This document shows positions 6,377 through 14,351 of a stretch of 19,514 nucleotides of DNA, piece by piece. The notes beneath the pieces are model-generated. The model did no database searches. It saw only the letters and a list, made by a program, of their open reading frames with translations, and was not told the DNA's origin. Positions within the stretch are counted from its first letter, which is position 1, and every line of letters starts with the position of its first letter. The stretch is taken from the NCBI GenBank assembly GCA_015522345.1, contig WAML01000009.1, forward strand, positions 1 to 19,514, in the 5' to 3' direction. The translations under genes and the position numbers were made by a program. This DNA is from Desulfurococcales archaeon. GTDB taxonomy: Archaea; Thermoproteota; Thermoprotei_A; Sulfolobales; Desulfurococcaceae.

Positions 6377-7411
6377 ACTATGGATAGAATAACTATAGCT
6401 CATGGCGCTGGCGGTGAAGATAGCTGGTTTATTGTAAAGAAATTAATTGTTGATAGAATTCCCAGGTCGTTGAGGAGAGCATTAAGTGGTATAGGATTAG
6501 AGGAATTAGATGATGGAGCTTCAATAGCTGTTGATGGAAAACATATTGTGTTTACAACTGATTCTTTTACAGTAAATCCCCTATTCTTTCCCGGAGGAAA
6601 TATAGGTAGTTTAGCGGCCTCTGGAACAATAAATGACTTAGTAGTAATGGCTGCAAAACCAATAGCTTTCATGGATTCTATTGTTGTTGAAGAAGGTTTC
6701 TCTGTAGACCAGTTAAGAGAGATAATAAATTCGTATACAAGTATATTAGTAAAGTATAATATAGCCCTTATAGGCGGAGATTTCAAGGTTATGCCCAAAG
6801 GTAGTTTAGACAAGATTGTTATAACATCTGTAGGTATAGGTTTATCTCGTAAACCTATAGTTGATAATAAGCTTAGTAGTGGCGATAAAATTGTTATTAC
6901 AGGCCCTATTGCTGAACATGGTTCTGTGATACTGGCTGCTCAACTAGGTATGTTGGATGAAGTAAAAGAACTAAAAAGTGATTCAAAACCATTAATCCAC
7001 ATACTACCTGTAATAGAGAAGTACATAGATTATATTGATGCTGCTAGAGACCCTACTAGAGGTGGTTTAGCTGCTACACTTAATGAATGGATCCATGGAA
7101 GCAACTATACTATAGTAGTAGATAGAAGCCTTATACCCATAAGAGATGAAGTAAGGTTTTTCCTTGACTCACTAGGAATAGATCCTCTCCAAGTAGCGAG
7201 TGAAGGAGTAGCTGTATTCGCTATAAAAAATGATGTTGCTGAAGAATTTACTGAAGAACTTAAGAAAGTAGGAGAAGTACATGCTTCAATTATAGGGGAA
7301 GTCACTGAACCCTCGGATAGTATTCTTAGAGGAAAAGTTGTGTTAAAGACTGAAGTCGGCGGTAAAATGATACTAAGAGCTAGTTCCTTGAATCTCCCAA
7401 GAATATGCTAG
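6374..7411 (+). CDS. hypE: Hydrogenase maturation factor HypE (carbamoyl dehydratase)
   Basis: HypE receives a carbamoyl group from HypF on its C-terminal Cys, dehydrates it with ATP to thiocyanate and donates CN to iron on HypC-HypD. The 345-residue protein has the PurM-like AIR-synthase architecture. ATP-binding motifs are TTDSFTVNPLFFPGG and GTINDLVVMAAKP in the N-terminal domain and RDPTRGGLA in the middle. The invariant C-terminus PRIC is present, with Cys345 as the last residue and acceptor. The TTG start has a strong ribosome-binding site; ATG at 6380 is the alternative. It opens the second maturation block, with hypC starting 12 bases after its stop. Everything from here to 18269 is co-directional. 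Confidence 0.96.
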   Translation: MTMDRITIAHGAGGEDSWFIVKKLIVDRIPRSLRRALSGIGLEELDDGASIAVDGKHIVFTTDSFTVNPLFFPGGNIGSLAASGTINDLVVMAAKPIAFMDSIVVEEGFSVDQLREIINSYTSILVKYNIALIGGDFKVMPKGSLDKIVITSVGIGLSRKPIVDNKLSSGDKIVITGPIAEHGSVILAAQLGMLDEVKELKSDSKPLIHILPVIEKYIDYIDAARDPTRGGLAATLNEWIHGSNYTIVVDRSLIPIRDEVRFFLDSLGIDPLQVASEGVAVFAIKNDVAEEFTEELKKVGEVHASIIGEVTEPSDSILRGKVVLKTEVGGKMILRASSLNLPRIC

Positions 7412-7423
7412 AGGTGTAAGTAT

Positions 7424-7666
7424 ATGTGTTTAGGTGTACCAGGAGAAGTACTAGAAATACATGCTAGAGAAACAGGGTTAAGAATAGCTAAGGTTAGAAT
7501 AGGCGGAGTAGTTAGAGAAGTAGTTATTGTTACAAGTGAAGACATAAAACCCCACGACTACGTTATTGTTCACGCGGGTATGGCTATATCTAAGATAGAT
7601 GCTAGTGAATTAGAGACAATACTTAATTTATGGAGAGAATTAGAAGAGGCTATTAAAACTAGTTAA
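7424..7666 (+). CDS. hypC: Hydrogenase assembly chaperone HypC
   Basis: This 80-residue OB-fold chaperone binds HypD to form the Fe(CN)2CO scaffold and then carries the group to the large-subunit precursor. It begins MCLGVPGEVLEI, with the essential Cys2 exposed after Met removal. It also has the family motif YVIVHAGMAISKID followed by the acidic helix ELETILNLWREL. The ribosome-binding site GAGGTG (7411-7416) overlaps the hypE stop, and hypF follows after 14 bases. No second HypC/HybG paralogue is seen here, consistent with a single hydrogenase client at this locus. Confidence 0.96.
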   Translation: MCLGVPGEVLEIHARETGLRIAKVRIGGVVREVVIVTSEDIKPHDYVIVHAGMAISKIDASELETILNLWRELEEAIKTS

Positions 7667-7680
7667 AAGGTTTTCCAGAA

Positions 7681-10020
7681 GTGATTGCATTAAAACTAGT
7701 AATTACAGGACTTGTACAAGGAGTAGGCTTCAGACCCTTTATACACCGTATAGCATACTATAACAAATTAAAAGGGTATGTAAGGAATGTAGGAGGCTCA
7801 GAAGTAGAAGTATGGATTGAAGGAGATTACGAATCTATTCAGAATTTCGTAAAAATGTTGTATACTCTAAAACCGCCTACTTCAATTATAGATGAAGTAG
7901 AGATCTATTTTGAGAAACCGAGAGGATACAGAGAGTTCACTATACTAAAGAGTAGTAAAGAAACAATAAAACGATCCATGATCCCCCCTGATTTCTCTAT
8001 ATGTAGTGATTGTTTAAGAGAAATCCTTGACAAAAATAATAGGAGGTATAGATACGCATTTAATTCTTGTGCTTGGTGTGGACCCCGATTCTCTATGATG
8101 TACAGGATACCATATGATAGAGAAAATACTTCTATGCGCAAGTATCGTTTATGTAGTGAATGTCTGAGGGAGTACAAGGATATCAATAATATTAGGAGAT
8201 ACCATGCACAAGGTATAAGTTGTCCCCGTGATGGACCAAAACTCTATTTAACAGATAATAGAGGAGAGCTTATTGACGTCAAAGACCCAATTAATTATAC
8301 GGCTAAACTCATTGATGAAGGATATATTGTTGCTATTAAAGGCATTGGTGGATACCATATAGCAACTTTGGCTACAGACGACAACGTTGTTCTAAAACTT
8401 AGAGAGAGAAAGAAGAGACCGCAAAAACCCTTTGCTATAATGGCATTGAATACTATGGTTCTCGAAAGACTGGTTTACTTAAATAATTTAGCTAGGAAGG
8501 TCTTAGAATCTCCTCAGAAACCTATTGTTCTACTTCCAAAGAAAGAAGATACTCCTGTTTCTAAGTATGTTTCTCCAGGTTTAGATGTAGAAGGTGTTTT
8601 TCTACCTTATACTGGATTACATTATCTACTACTAGAGCAAGTAAGAGATAAATTCCTTATAATGACTAGCGGCAATGTTCATGGAAAACCTATGTGTATA
8701 ACTGAAGAATGTGTTTTTAAGAAATTATCTCATATTGTAGACTATGTACTATACCACGATAGAGAGATTGTGAATAGAGTCGACGACTCTGTTATTAGAT
8801 TTACTGGAGATAACATAGTTTTTCTACGTAGAAGCCGTGGATATGCACCTCTTTGGATAAAACTTCCTTTTAAACTAGCTAATGAATATATTGCTTTAGG
8901 TGGAGAGAAACAGAATTGTGGAGCAATAGGTTTTGACGATAAAGTAGTATTAACTCAATATATTGGGGATGTAGATGATTTAGAGACGTTGAATGATTTG
9001 AAGAAGTATATGGATTATTTTATAGCTAACTATAAAATATCTATTAATGAAAGCATTGTTGTTGTCGATAAGCATCCTCATTATATGTCGCGGGAATTAC
9101 TGAATTACTATAGCAAGAATAGTAATGTTGTTGAAGTGCAGCATCATGTAGCTCACGTTCTAGGCGCTGCTGTAGATAGGGGTATTCTAGAGCCCTTCGT
9201 AGGAATAGCTATAGATGGTACAGGATATGGCGACGACGGTAATATATGGGGTGGAGAAGTAATATATGTAGATCCGCATAGGTCTAATGGAAATAATCTC
9301 TATTATAGAAGAATAGGTCATTTAGAAAACCAGCCCCTAATTGGCGGTGATAGAACTATTTATTATCCAGCACGTTTCGTTGTTTCAGTTATCTCAAAGT
9401 ACTTCAACGATAGTGAACTCACTAAGATAATTAAATTGTTTGAACTAGATAAAAAAGTGCCTCTTGGCATAAAGGAGCTACAGACAATGGTTAAAGTAAT
9501 AAGATCTAAGAGAGTGAAAACGTATACATCGAGTACTGGAAGATTTTTGGATGGAGTTTCCGTTCTACTCAATATTTGTAGCTATAGAAGCTATGAAGGA
9601 GAACCTGCTATAAAACTAGAAGCGTTTTCTAGAAAAGGTAGATTACTCGATAGCTTCTATTATAATGTAAAAATGGTTAATGGAGAATACATTATAGATA
9701 CCGGCTCAATTTATTTAGAAATAATTAATAATTTATCGAAGTACTCGTGGAAAGATATAGCGTATACTATCCAGTATAGATTAGGAGAAGCATTCGGCTA
9801 TGTTGTTAAAAAATACTTGTATGGCTCGAGAAGTATTTCTTCTAAGATTGTATTAAGTGGTGGTGCAGCTGTAAACTCGATAATATATAGAGGCTTATCT
9901 AATTATTTGAGGGAATACGGTATAGAGGTTTATCTTCCAAAAAAGATACCGCCTAATGATGGAGGTATAGCTTTTGGTCAAATAGTATATGGGTATTTCG
10001 TTAACAATTTAGCTAAATAG
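7681..10020 (+). CDS. hypF: Carbamoyltransferase HypF
   Basis: HypF converts carbamoyl phosphate and ATP to carbamoyl-AMP and transfers the carbamoyl group to HypE. Domains of the 779-residue protein follow in order. The acylphosphatase domain (1-90) has GVGFRPF with Arg18 and Asn36. Two zinc-finger repeats (about 105-190) are followed by a YrdC-like domain (about 200-390) with the KRPQKPFAIM motif. The Kae1-like domain (about 400-779) has QHHVAH (His488, His492), IDGTGYGDDG with Asp512, and the LSGGAAVNS and PPNDGGIAFGQ motifs. The fingers have CSDC, CAWC and CSEC, but the fourth pair reads C181-P-R-D184, so the eighth usual zinc ligand is Asp. The GTG start at 7681 lies 14 bases after hypC with a modest AAAAGG site. 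All catalytic domains appear intact. Confidence 0.96.
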   Translation: MIALKLVITGLVQGVGFRPFIHRIAYYNKLKGYVRNVGGSEVEVWIEGDYESIQNFVKMLYTLKPPTSIIDEVEIYFEKPRGYREFTILKSSKETIKRSMIPPDFSICSDCLREILDKNNRRYRYAFNSCAWCGPRFSMMYRIPYDRENTSMRKYRLCSECLREYKDINNIRRYHAQGISCPRDGPKLYLTDNRGELIDVKDPINYTAKLIDEGYIVAIKGIGGYHIATLATDDNVVLKLRERKKRPQKPFAIMALNTMVLERLVYLNNLARKVLESPQKPIVLLPKKEDTPVSKYVSPGLDVEGVFLPYTGLHYLLLEQVRDKFLIMTSGNVHGKPMCITEECVFKKLSHIVDYVLYHDREIVNRVDDSVIRFTGDNIVFLRRSRGYAPLWIKLPFKLANEYIALGGEKQNCGAIGFDDKVVLTQYIGDVDDLETLNDLKKYMDYFIANYKISINESIVVVDKHPHYMSRELLNYYSKNSNVVEVQHHVAHVLGAAVDRGILEPFVGIAIDGTGYGDDGNIWGGEVIYVDPHRSNGNNLYYRRIGHLENQPLIGGDRTIYYPARFVVSVISKYFNDSELTKIIKLFELDKKVPLGIKELQTMVKVIRSKRVKTYTSSTGRFLDGVSVLLNICSYRSYEGEPAIKLEAFSRKGRLLDSFYYNVKMVNGEYIIDTGSIYLEIINNLSKYSWKDIAYTIQYRLGEAFGYVVKKYLYGSRSISSKIVLSGGAAVNSIIYRGLSNYLREYGIEVYLPKKIPPNDGGIAFGQIVYGYFVNNLAK

Positions 10021-10078
10021 TGTGGTTCGGCTAACCTAAACTAATTCTTATTATCCTAATAATGCATTGGTATTGAAC

Positions 10079-10092
10079 GGGGTCGATGAGTG
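10079..10092 (+). promoter_or_regulatory. Ribosome-binding site and GTG start of the hydrogenase small subunit
   Basis: GGGGT at 10079-10083 is spaced six bases from the GTG at 10090. The nearby ATG at 10086 is out of frame. The 69-base gap after hypF is the largest inside the co-directional run and could hold an internal promoter, but I see no good TATA box in it. Confidence 0.5.
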
Positions 10093-10536
10093 GAGAGAAT
10101 AAAAATTATTAAGTATTCTCCATGGGTAGCTCATTTTAATACTGGTGCCTGTAATGGCTGTGATATAGAAGTTTTGGCTGCCCTAACTCCGCTTTATGAT
10201 CCTGAGAGATTTGGTGTAAAACTAGCTCATTCTATTAGGCACGCCGATATTTTACTTGTTACAGGCGCTGTTACAAAGAAGGCAGCTGAGAGATTAAAGA
10301 GATTATATGAGCAAATGCCTAATCCTAAATTTGTTATAGCTGTAGGAACTTGTGCGTGTACAGGAGGAGTATTTCATAAATCATATTCTGTTGTAAGCGG
10401 AGCCGATAAAGTAGTTCCTGTAGACATGTATATTCCAGGTTGTCCTCCAAGGCCTGAGGCCATACTAGATGGTGTATTGAAGCTACTTAGTAAATTAGAT
10501 TCTAGTAACCAAGAGAAAGACGATGAAGCAAAGTAA
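10090..10536 (+). CDS. mbhJ: [NiFe]-hydrogenase small subunit, MbhJ/NuoB-like
   Basis: This is the electron-transfer subunit holding the [4Fe-4S] cluster next to the NiFe site, peripheral on the cytoplasmic side. The 148-residue protein has the group 4 (NuoB-like) set of ligands: Cys21 and Cys24 in GACNGCDIE, Cys88 in GTCACTGG, and Cys118 in PGCPPRP. There is no Tat signal and no C-terminal medial/distal cluster domain, as expected for complex I-related hydrogenases. The last 20 residues are acidic and charged. It overlaps the longest reading of the next gene by 14 bases. It starts the structural operon directly after the maturation genes. Confidence 0.95.
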   Translation: MERIKIIKYSPWVAHFNTGACNGCDIEVLAALTPLYDPERFGVKLAHSIRHADILLVTGAVTKKAAERLKRLYEQMPNPKFVIAVGTCACTGGVFHKSYSVVSGADKVVPVDMYIPGCPPRPEAILDGVLKLLSKLDSSNQEKDDEAK

Positions 10537-10549
10537 GAGGGCTCTAATA

Positions 10550-11005
10550 ATGTACGATCCTATCAAGATATTCTTAGAATCTATAGAGGAGTATATAGTT
10601 AAGAAGTACGAGATGAAGCCTAGGCGTTTAGTTGTTGAAATTGATAGCAATAACCTGAGAAACATATTTGAGAAATTATTAAGTGTATTTGGTGAAACAG
10701 GTTTTTATTTATCGACGATTGTAGGAACTGATTTAATTAAGGAGAATAAAATACGTGTAGACTACTATGTAGTATTATTTCCATTAGAAGATATTGTTGT
10801 ATTACGTACTTATGTACCACGTGAAAAACCTGTTCTTCCATCTATAGTGGATATATTGCCTGGAGCCTATGCTGGTGAGAGAGAAACATATGATTTACTG
10901 GGAGTAGTTTTTGAAGGAAACAAGTATCTTAAACGACCTTTCTTCGTCCCTGAGGAGCTAGTTGAACGAGAAGTATATCCGTTGAGGAAAGACTCGGGTG
11001 TATAG
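10550..11005 (+). CDS. mbhK: Hydrogenase subunit MbhK, NuoC-like (30 kDa subunit family)
   Basis: This structural subunit binds the large and small subunits in the peripheral arm. The C-terminal half carries the NuoC/HycE N-terminal-domain signature, PGAYAGERETYDLLGVVF, followed by the closing PLRKD motif. I favour the ATG at 10550 because GAGGG at 10537-10541 is spaced eight bases from it. An in-frame ATG at 10523 would add nine residues (MKQSKRALI) and overlap mbhJ. The gene ends two bases before the mbhL ATG. Keeping NuoC separate from the large subunit matches Mbh rather than E. coli HycE, where the two are fused. Confidence 0.9.
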   Translation: MYDPIKIFLESIEEYIVKKYEMKPRRLVVEIDSNNLRNIFEKLLSVFGETGFYLSTIVGTDLIKENKIRVDYYVVLFPLEDIVVLRTYVPREKPVLPSIVDILPGAYAGERETYDLLGVVFEGNKYLKRPFFVPEELVEREVYPLRKDSGV

Positions 11006-11007
11006 CT

Positions 11008-12201
11008 ATGGGTATTAGTAAAGTCATTGAAATACCTGTGGTACTAGAGATACCTATTGGCCCACAACACCCTGCTCTCCATGAACCTTTAATGCTTAAG
11101 GTATATGCTGCTGGAGAAGAAGTTGTCAAAGTTGAAATAAATACTGGCTACAACCACAGGGGAATTGAAAAACTTTGTGAAAAGAATAGTTTCTATAAAG
11201 ACATATTTATAACAGCGCGTGTATGCGGGATATGTAATTTAGTACATGCAGATTGTTTTGTTAGAGCAGTAGAGCATATCCTTGGTATCGAGCCTTCTAT
11301 GAGAGCAAAGTATTTGAGAGTACTTGGTATGGAGTTAGAGCGTATTCATAGCCACATGCTAGTTAATGCTGTATTGATGGAGTTAATTGGCTACGATACT
11401 CTATTCATGCTCATTATGAGGGACCGTGAAGCTATTATGAAAGCTAAAGAGATTCTAACAGGAGGTAGAGTATTAGCTGATTATGTAATGGTTGGAGGAG
11501 TTAGGAGAGATGTTAATAACGAGAAAATAGATAAACTGAAGAAGATACTTGATCGTATTGAGCCTAGGATCAAATATTATATGAGGATCTATGAAGAAGA
11601 TCCTACGATAAGGAAGAGATTAGTGGATGTAGGGGTTTTAGAACCGAGAGAAATAACTCTATATTCTCTTGTAGGCCCTGTAGCTAGGGCATCCGGCATA
11701 GACATAGATGTTCGTCGCTCTGATAAATACGATGCATACAATGATATACCTTTCAACGTTATTGTACGTAGAGAGAAAGATGTATGGGCTCGAATGATGC
11801 TTAGATGGGAGGAAGTTCTAGAGTCAATTAATATCTCTAAATATATACTAGAGCATCTACCTAGTAATGAAAAAGCTGTTCCTGATGAAAGAAGGCTACC
11901 TAGAAGATTTCCTCCTGGTGAAGTATTTACTCGTGTAGAAGCTCCTAGAGGAGAATTAACATATTATGTTATGAGTGATGGAAAACAGAATCCTTATAGA
12001 GTTAAGATAAGAACTCCCTCATTCAACAATATAATTAATACTGGCTTTAGTTATGTAGGCCATAGTATAGCTGATGTACCTGTTATACTGGCAAGCTATG
12101 ATCCCTGTATATCGTGTATGGAAAGAGCAATTGTAATCGATCTAAGTAATAATACTAAGAAGTATGTTCCATTAAATCGCATTGTTAAAGGTGATATATA
12201 A
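11008..12201 (+). CDS. mbhL: [NiFe]-hydrogenase large subunit, MbhL
   Basis: This catalytic subunit reduces protons to H2 at a NiFe(CN)2CO centre. The 397 residues include both nickel-binding pairs: RVCGIC (Cys73, Cys76, with His80 after) and DPCISCMER (Cys367, Cys370). Other conserved segments are IGPQHPALHEP (17-27), NTGYNHRGIEKL (45-56), ERIHSH (111-116), GGVRRDV (163-169) and GPVARASG (223-230). Four intact Cys distinguish it from MBX/MBS-type paralogues and NuoD, which lack the metal site. After Arg373 there is a 24-residue tail. By analogy with HycE it should be cleaved after this Arg by the HycI-like protease encoded at 4498. An extra Cys83 follows the first pair. GGGTG upstream supports the ATG. 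The stop shares one base with the next start. Confidence 0.97.
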   Translation: MGISKVIEIPVVLEIPIGPQHPALHEPLMLKVYAAGEEVVKVEINTGYNHRGIEKLCEKNSFYKDIFITARVCGICNLVHADCFVRAVEHILGIEPSMRAKYLRVLGMELERIHSHMLVNAVLMELIGYDTLFMLIMRDREAIMKAKEILTGGRVLADYVMVGGVRRDVNNEKIDKLKKILDRIEPRIKYYMRIYEEDPTIRKRLVDVGVLEPREITLYSLVGPVARASGIDIDVRRSDKYDAYNDIPFNVIVRREKDVWARMMLRWEEVLESINISKYILEHLPSNEKAVPDERRLPRRFPPGEVFTRVEAPRGELTYYVMSDGKQNPYRVKIRTPSFNNIINTGFSYVGHSIADVPVILASYDPCISCMERAIVIDLSNNTKKYVPLNRIVKGDI

Positions 12202-12587
12202 TGGTTCGTTTACTTAAAGAAGTATTAAAGAATATATTGTCTAAGCCCGCAACTATACAGTATCCGTACGAAGAAACTATTGTTGAACCAGATTATAGAG
12301 GTAGGCATTACGCTGATTTAATGAAGTGTATAGGCTGTAGTCTTTGTGCTATAGAATGTCCTGCTGATGCTATTAAAATGGAGAAAGTGCCAGACGAATA
12401 CAAAGTTAACCCAGCTAATAAAAGGAGGATATACCCTGTCATAAACTATATGAAGTGTGTATTCTGTTATAGATGTATAACTGTTTGTCCCACTAACGCC
12501 TATATCTCAAGCAATGAGTATAGGCTGGCCTCAAAAACTGTTATATTTTCTAGAGAACTTAGTTTATCTACAGTAAAGACAGGGTAG
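12201..12587 (+). CDS. mbhN: Hydrogenase 2x[4Fe-4S] subunit, MbhN/NuoI-like
   Basis: This electron-entry subunit of 128 residues has two complete CxxCxxCxxxCP motifs: Cys43/46/49/53 (KCIGCSLCAIECP) and Cys86/89/92/96 (KCVFCYRCITVCP). These predict two [4Fe-4S] clusters between an external donor, presumably ferredoxin, and the MbhJ cluster. The 32 residues between the motifs (VPDEYKVNPANKRRIYPV) match the NuoI type. Start and stop overlap in TAATG with mbhL, with AAGGTGAT as the ribosome-binding site. In Pyrococcus the equivalent gene is last in the operon; here it sits directly behind the large subunit. Confidence 0.93.
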   Translation: MVRLLKEVLKNILSKPATIQYPYEETIVEPDYRGRHYADLMKCIGCSLCAIECPADAIKMEKVPDEYKVNPANKRRIYPVINYMKCVFCYRCITVCPTNAYISSNEYRLASKTVIFSRELSLSTVKTG

Positions 12588-12593
12588 TTGGCG

Positions 12594-12881
12594 ATGACTT
12601 CTTTAGAACAACAAATAATATACTTTATACTAGCAATTACGCCAGTGTATTTAGTTGCTTTTACACTCTATATAATTAGAGCTTTGAAAGGACCGAGTAT
12701 ATCTGATACTGTATTAGCTATAGACGCTATGACTTATGACTTAGCCGCTTTCTTAGTAATATTATCGATCCTATTTAGATCCCCAATACTTATTCCAACA
12801 GCTATTGTTCTCGCTCTATGGGTTTATGCTCTAGACATATACGTTGCTAAATACCTTGAATCTAAGGAAATAGGTGAGTAG
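12594..12881 (+). CDS. mbhB: MrpF-like antiporter subunit (MbhB)
   Basis: This small membrane protein has three predicted helices. The MrpF signature ALKGPSISDTVLAIDAMTYD lies between helices 1 and 2. It belongs to the Mrp-derived ion-translocation module. The start is ambiguous: TTG at 12588 abuts the mbhN stop, but AGGGTAG is better spaced for the ATG at 12594 (about eight bases), which I adopt. It is followed after two bases by the MrpG-like gene, the standard F-G order. Confidence 0.9.
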   Translation: MTSLEQQIIYFILAITPVYLVAFTLYIIRALKGPSISDTVLAIDAMTYDLAAFLVILSILFRSPILIPTAIVLALWVYALDIYVAKYLESKEIGE

Positions 12882-12883
12882 AT

Positions 12884-13270
12884 ATGGCGTTATATGAGCT
12901 AGCTCTAGTCTATATAGGAGAAGTCTTGGTGGCCATAGGGATAGTATGTGACTTAATTGCTTCTATAGGTATGCTTAGATTCCCCAATTTCTATCTCAGA
13001 CTACATGCTGCAACAGTTGGAACTATAGGTGGAGCATTTGTACCATTAATTGGTGCTGCTCTAATAGCTGCAGGTAGTTCTTTCCTAGGTTATTACAGGT
13101 GGTTTATGGCTGGCGGCGCTGTAGTTACAGCTGTATTAATACTTATATTGGCTCCAGCTGGTTCACATGCTTTGGCTAGAGCTACTCATAGAGCACGTAT
13201 AGTTCCCGTCAAACCCAAGGTCGTTGATCACTTGGAAGAAGATGAAACTACCGCAGAGGTAGAAAGGTAA
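12884..13270 (+). CDS. mbhC: MrpG-like antiporter subunit (MbhC)
   Basis: This 128-residue protein has three predicted membrane helices. The MrpG motif spans IGMLRFPNFYLRLHAATVG (about residues 29-47), and the loop GSHALARATHRA follows the third helix. The hydrophilic, acid-rich tail of about 25 residues (HLEEDETTAEVER at the end) should be cytoplasmic. Its TAA stop overlaps the next ATG by one base (TAATG), indicating translational coupling. It is structural in the Mrp module, where F and G pack beside the B/C subunits. Confidence 0.92.
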   Translation: MALYELALVYIGEVLVAIGIVCDLIASIGMLRFPNFYLRLHAATVGTIGGAFVPLIGAALIAAGSSFLGYYRWFMAGGAVVTAVLILILAPAGSHALARATHRARIVPVKPKVVDHLEEDETTAEVER

Positions 13271-13539
13271 TGTATACGCCTGAGCTACTCATATATTCGA
13301 TGCTAGGCTTCTTAGGCTTAGTCTCAGTTATTGCTACATATCTTGCTGTAACAGAGAAGGATCTTGTTAAAGCAGTTATATATTCTGCTATCCAGAGTAC
13401 TGCTTATGCATTCATATACTTTCTATTAATGGCTCCAGATATAGTCCTTGTCTACATACCTGTTGCTGTAGGACTTTATCCAGCTATAATGCTTGTTTTA
13501 ATAAAGAAGACAGAAAGATTTGAGGCTGATGAGAAATGA
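13270..13539 (+). CDS. mbhD: MbhD-like subunit (N-terminal MrpB/DUF4040 type)
   Basis: This 89-residue, three-helix membrane protein has the DUF4040 pattern found in MbhD and in the C-terminal part of MrpA. The pattern is AVTEKDLVKAVIYSAIQSTAYAF, then LLMAPDIVLVYIPVAVGLYPAIMLVLIKKT. In this family the APDIVL segment is conserved and thought to line part of the Na+ path. Both ends overlap neighbours (TAATG at the start, ATGA at the end). Confidence 0.88.
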   Translation: MYTPELLIYSMLGFLGLVSVIATYLAVTEKDLVKAVIYSAIQSTAYAFIYFLLMAPDIVLVYIPVAVGLYPAIMLVLIKKTERFEADEK

Positions 13540-14351
13540 GGCAGAAGATTATTTCAATAACAATTATAGTATTGTTTACACTACTACTGTCTCTAGCTCT
13601 AGCTGTTGGTGGTTTAGGCTACCTCATACCCCCTCCCGAAGTTAGAGAAATAGCTAGATGGTATTTAGAGAGAGCATATTATCCCTATGATAGACTGTTT
13701 ACTGTTATGTCCCCTGAAGCAGTTACTTCTATAGTATGGGATTTCCGTGGACTAGATACTCTTTTCGAGACTATGGTGTTCTACCTGGCTATTATAGGTA
13801 GTGTAGCATTATTGCGGGGTATAAAAACTCCTAAACCAAGTAGAGCTATAGAGTCATATGGTCTTTCACTCATAGTTAAAAGTGTTACTAAAATAACTCT
13901 AGGACTAATACTAGCTGTAGCTGCTTCAATAGCTTTACACGGTCATTTAACGCCTGGAGGAGGATTCCAGGGTGGAGCTACAGCTGCAGTTGTTTCTCTG
14001 CTAGTACTAGTAGTATTCTCGATCTATTATATGGAGGAACGAGGTATTAGTAAAAACAATATGTTGGCGCTGAGAAGTATTGGATTAATTGGGGTTGGAT
14101 TAACGGCTATCATAGTATTCATTATAGGCTTGCTTACAGCTAATAATGCCTTTGTATTCCAGAATCAGCCTAAGGAGGTTGCTCCAGTAGGATTACCTGC
14201 TTATATAGGCGGGGCATTAATTAGTGGTACTCTCTGGTTTTTCAACGTATTTGAAATGCTTGCTGTTGCAGCTGGTTTTACAATAGTCTTTCTATTACTG
14301 ACTCTCCCCGAAAGAGTAGTTATGGAGTCTATAAGAGGTGATAGTGAATGA
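13536..14351 (+). CDS. Fused MbhE-MbhF (MrpA C-terminal domain plus MrpB) subunit
   Basis: One 271-residue reading frame contains two modules that are separate genes in Pyrococcus. Residues 1-95 resemble MbhE: an N-terminal helix, a 45-residue external loop, then VWDFRGLDTLFETMVFYLA. Residues 108-271 resemble MbhF/MrpB, with HGHLTPGGGFQGGATAAV (135-152) and further helices near 178-200 and 240-260. The linker (KTPKPSRAIESYG) is short and in frame, with no internal stop or strong ribosome-binding site. The fusion therefore seems genuine. The same E-B continuity exists inside bacterial MrpA-MrpB fusions. The start overlaps the previous stop (ATGA), and the end overlaps the next start in the same way. 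Confidence 0.9.
   Translation: MRQKIISITIIVLFTLLLSLALAVGGLGYLIPPPEVREIARWYLERAYYPYDRLFTVMSPEAVTSIVWDFRGLDTLFETMVFYLAIIGSVALLRGIKTPKPSRAIESYGLSLIVKSVTKITLGLILAVAASIALHGHLTPGGGFQGGATAAVVSLLVLVVFSIYYMEERGISKNNMLALRSIGLIGVGLTAIIVFIIGLLTANNAFVFQNQPKEVAPVGLPAYIGGALISGTLWFFNVFEMLAVAAGFTIVFLLLTLPERVVMESIRGDSE

Noticed and set aside
6400..6813. Minus-strand frame of 137 codons opposite hypE.
   Set aside because: It lies entirely antisense to a clear hypE, is rich in Ser/Thr/Pro as expected of a mirrored frame, and has no motif or ribosome-binding site.
7905..9572. Minus-strand frames at 7905-8186 and 9363-9572.
   Set aside because: They are shadows inside hypF with no family features.
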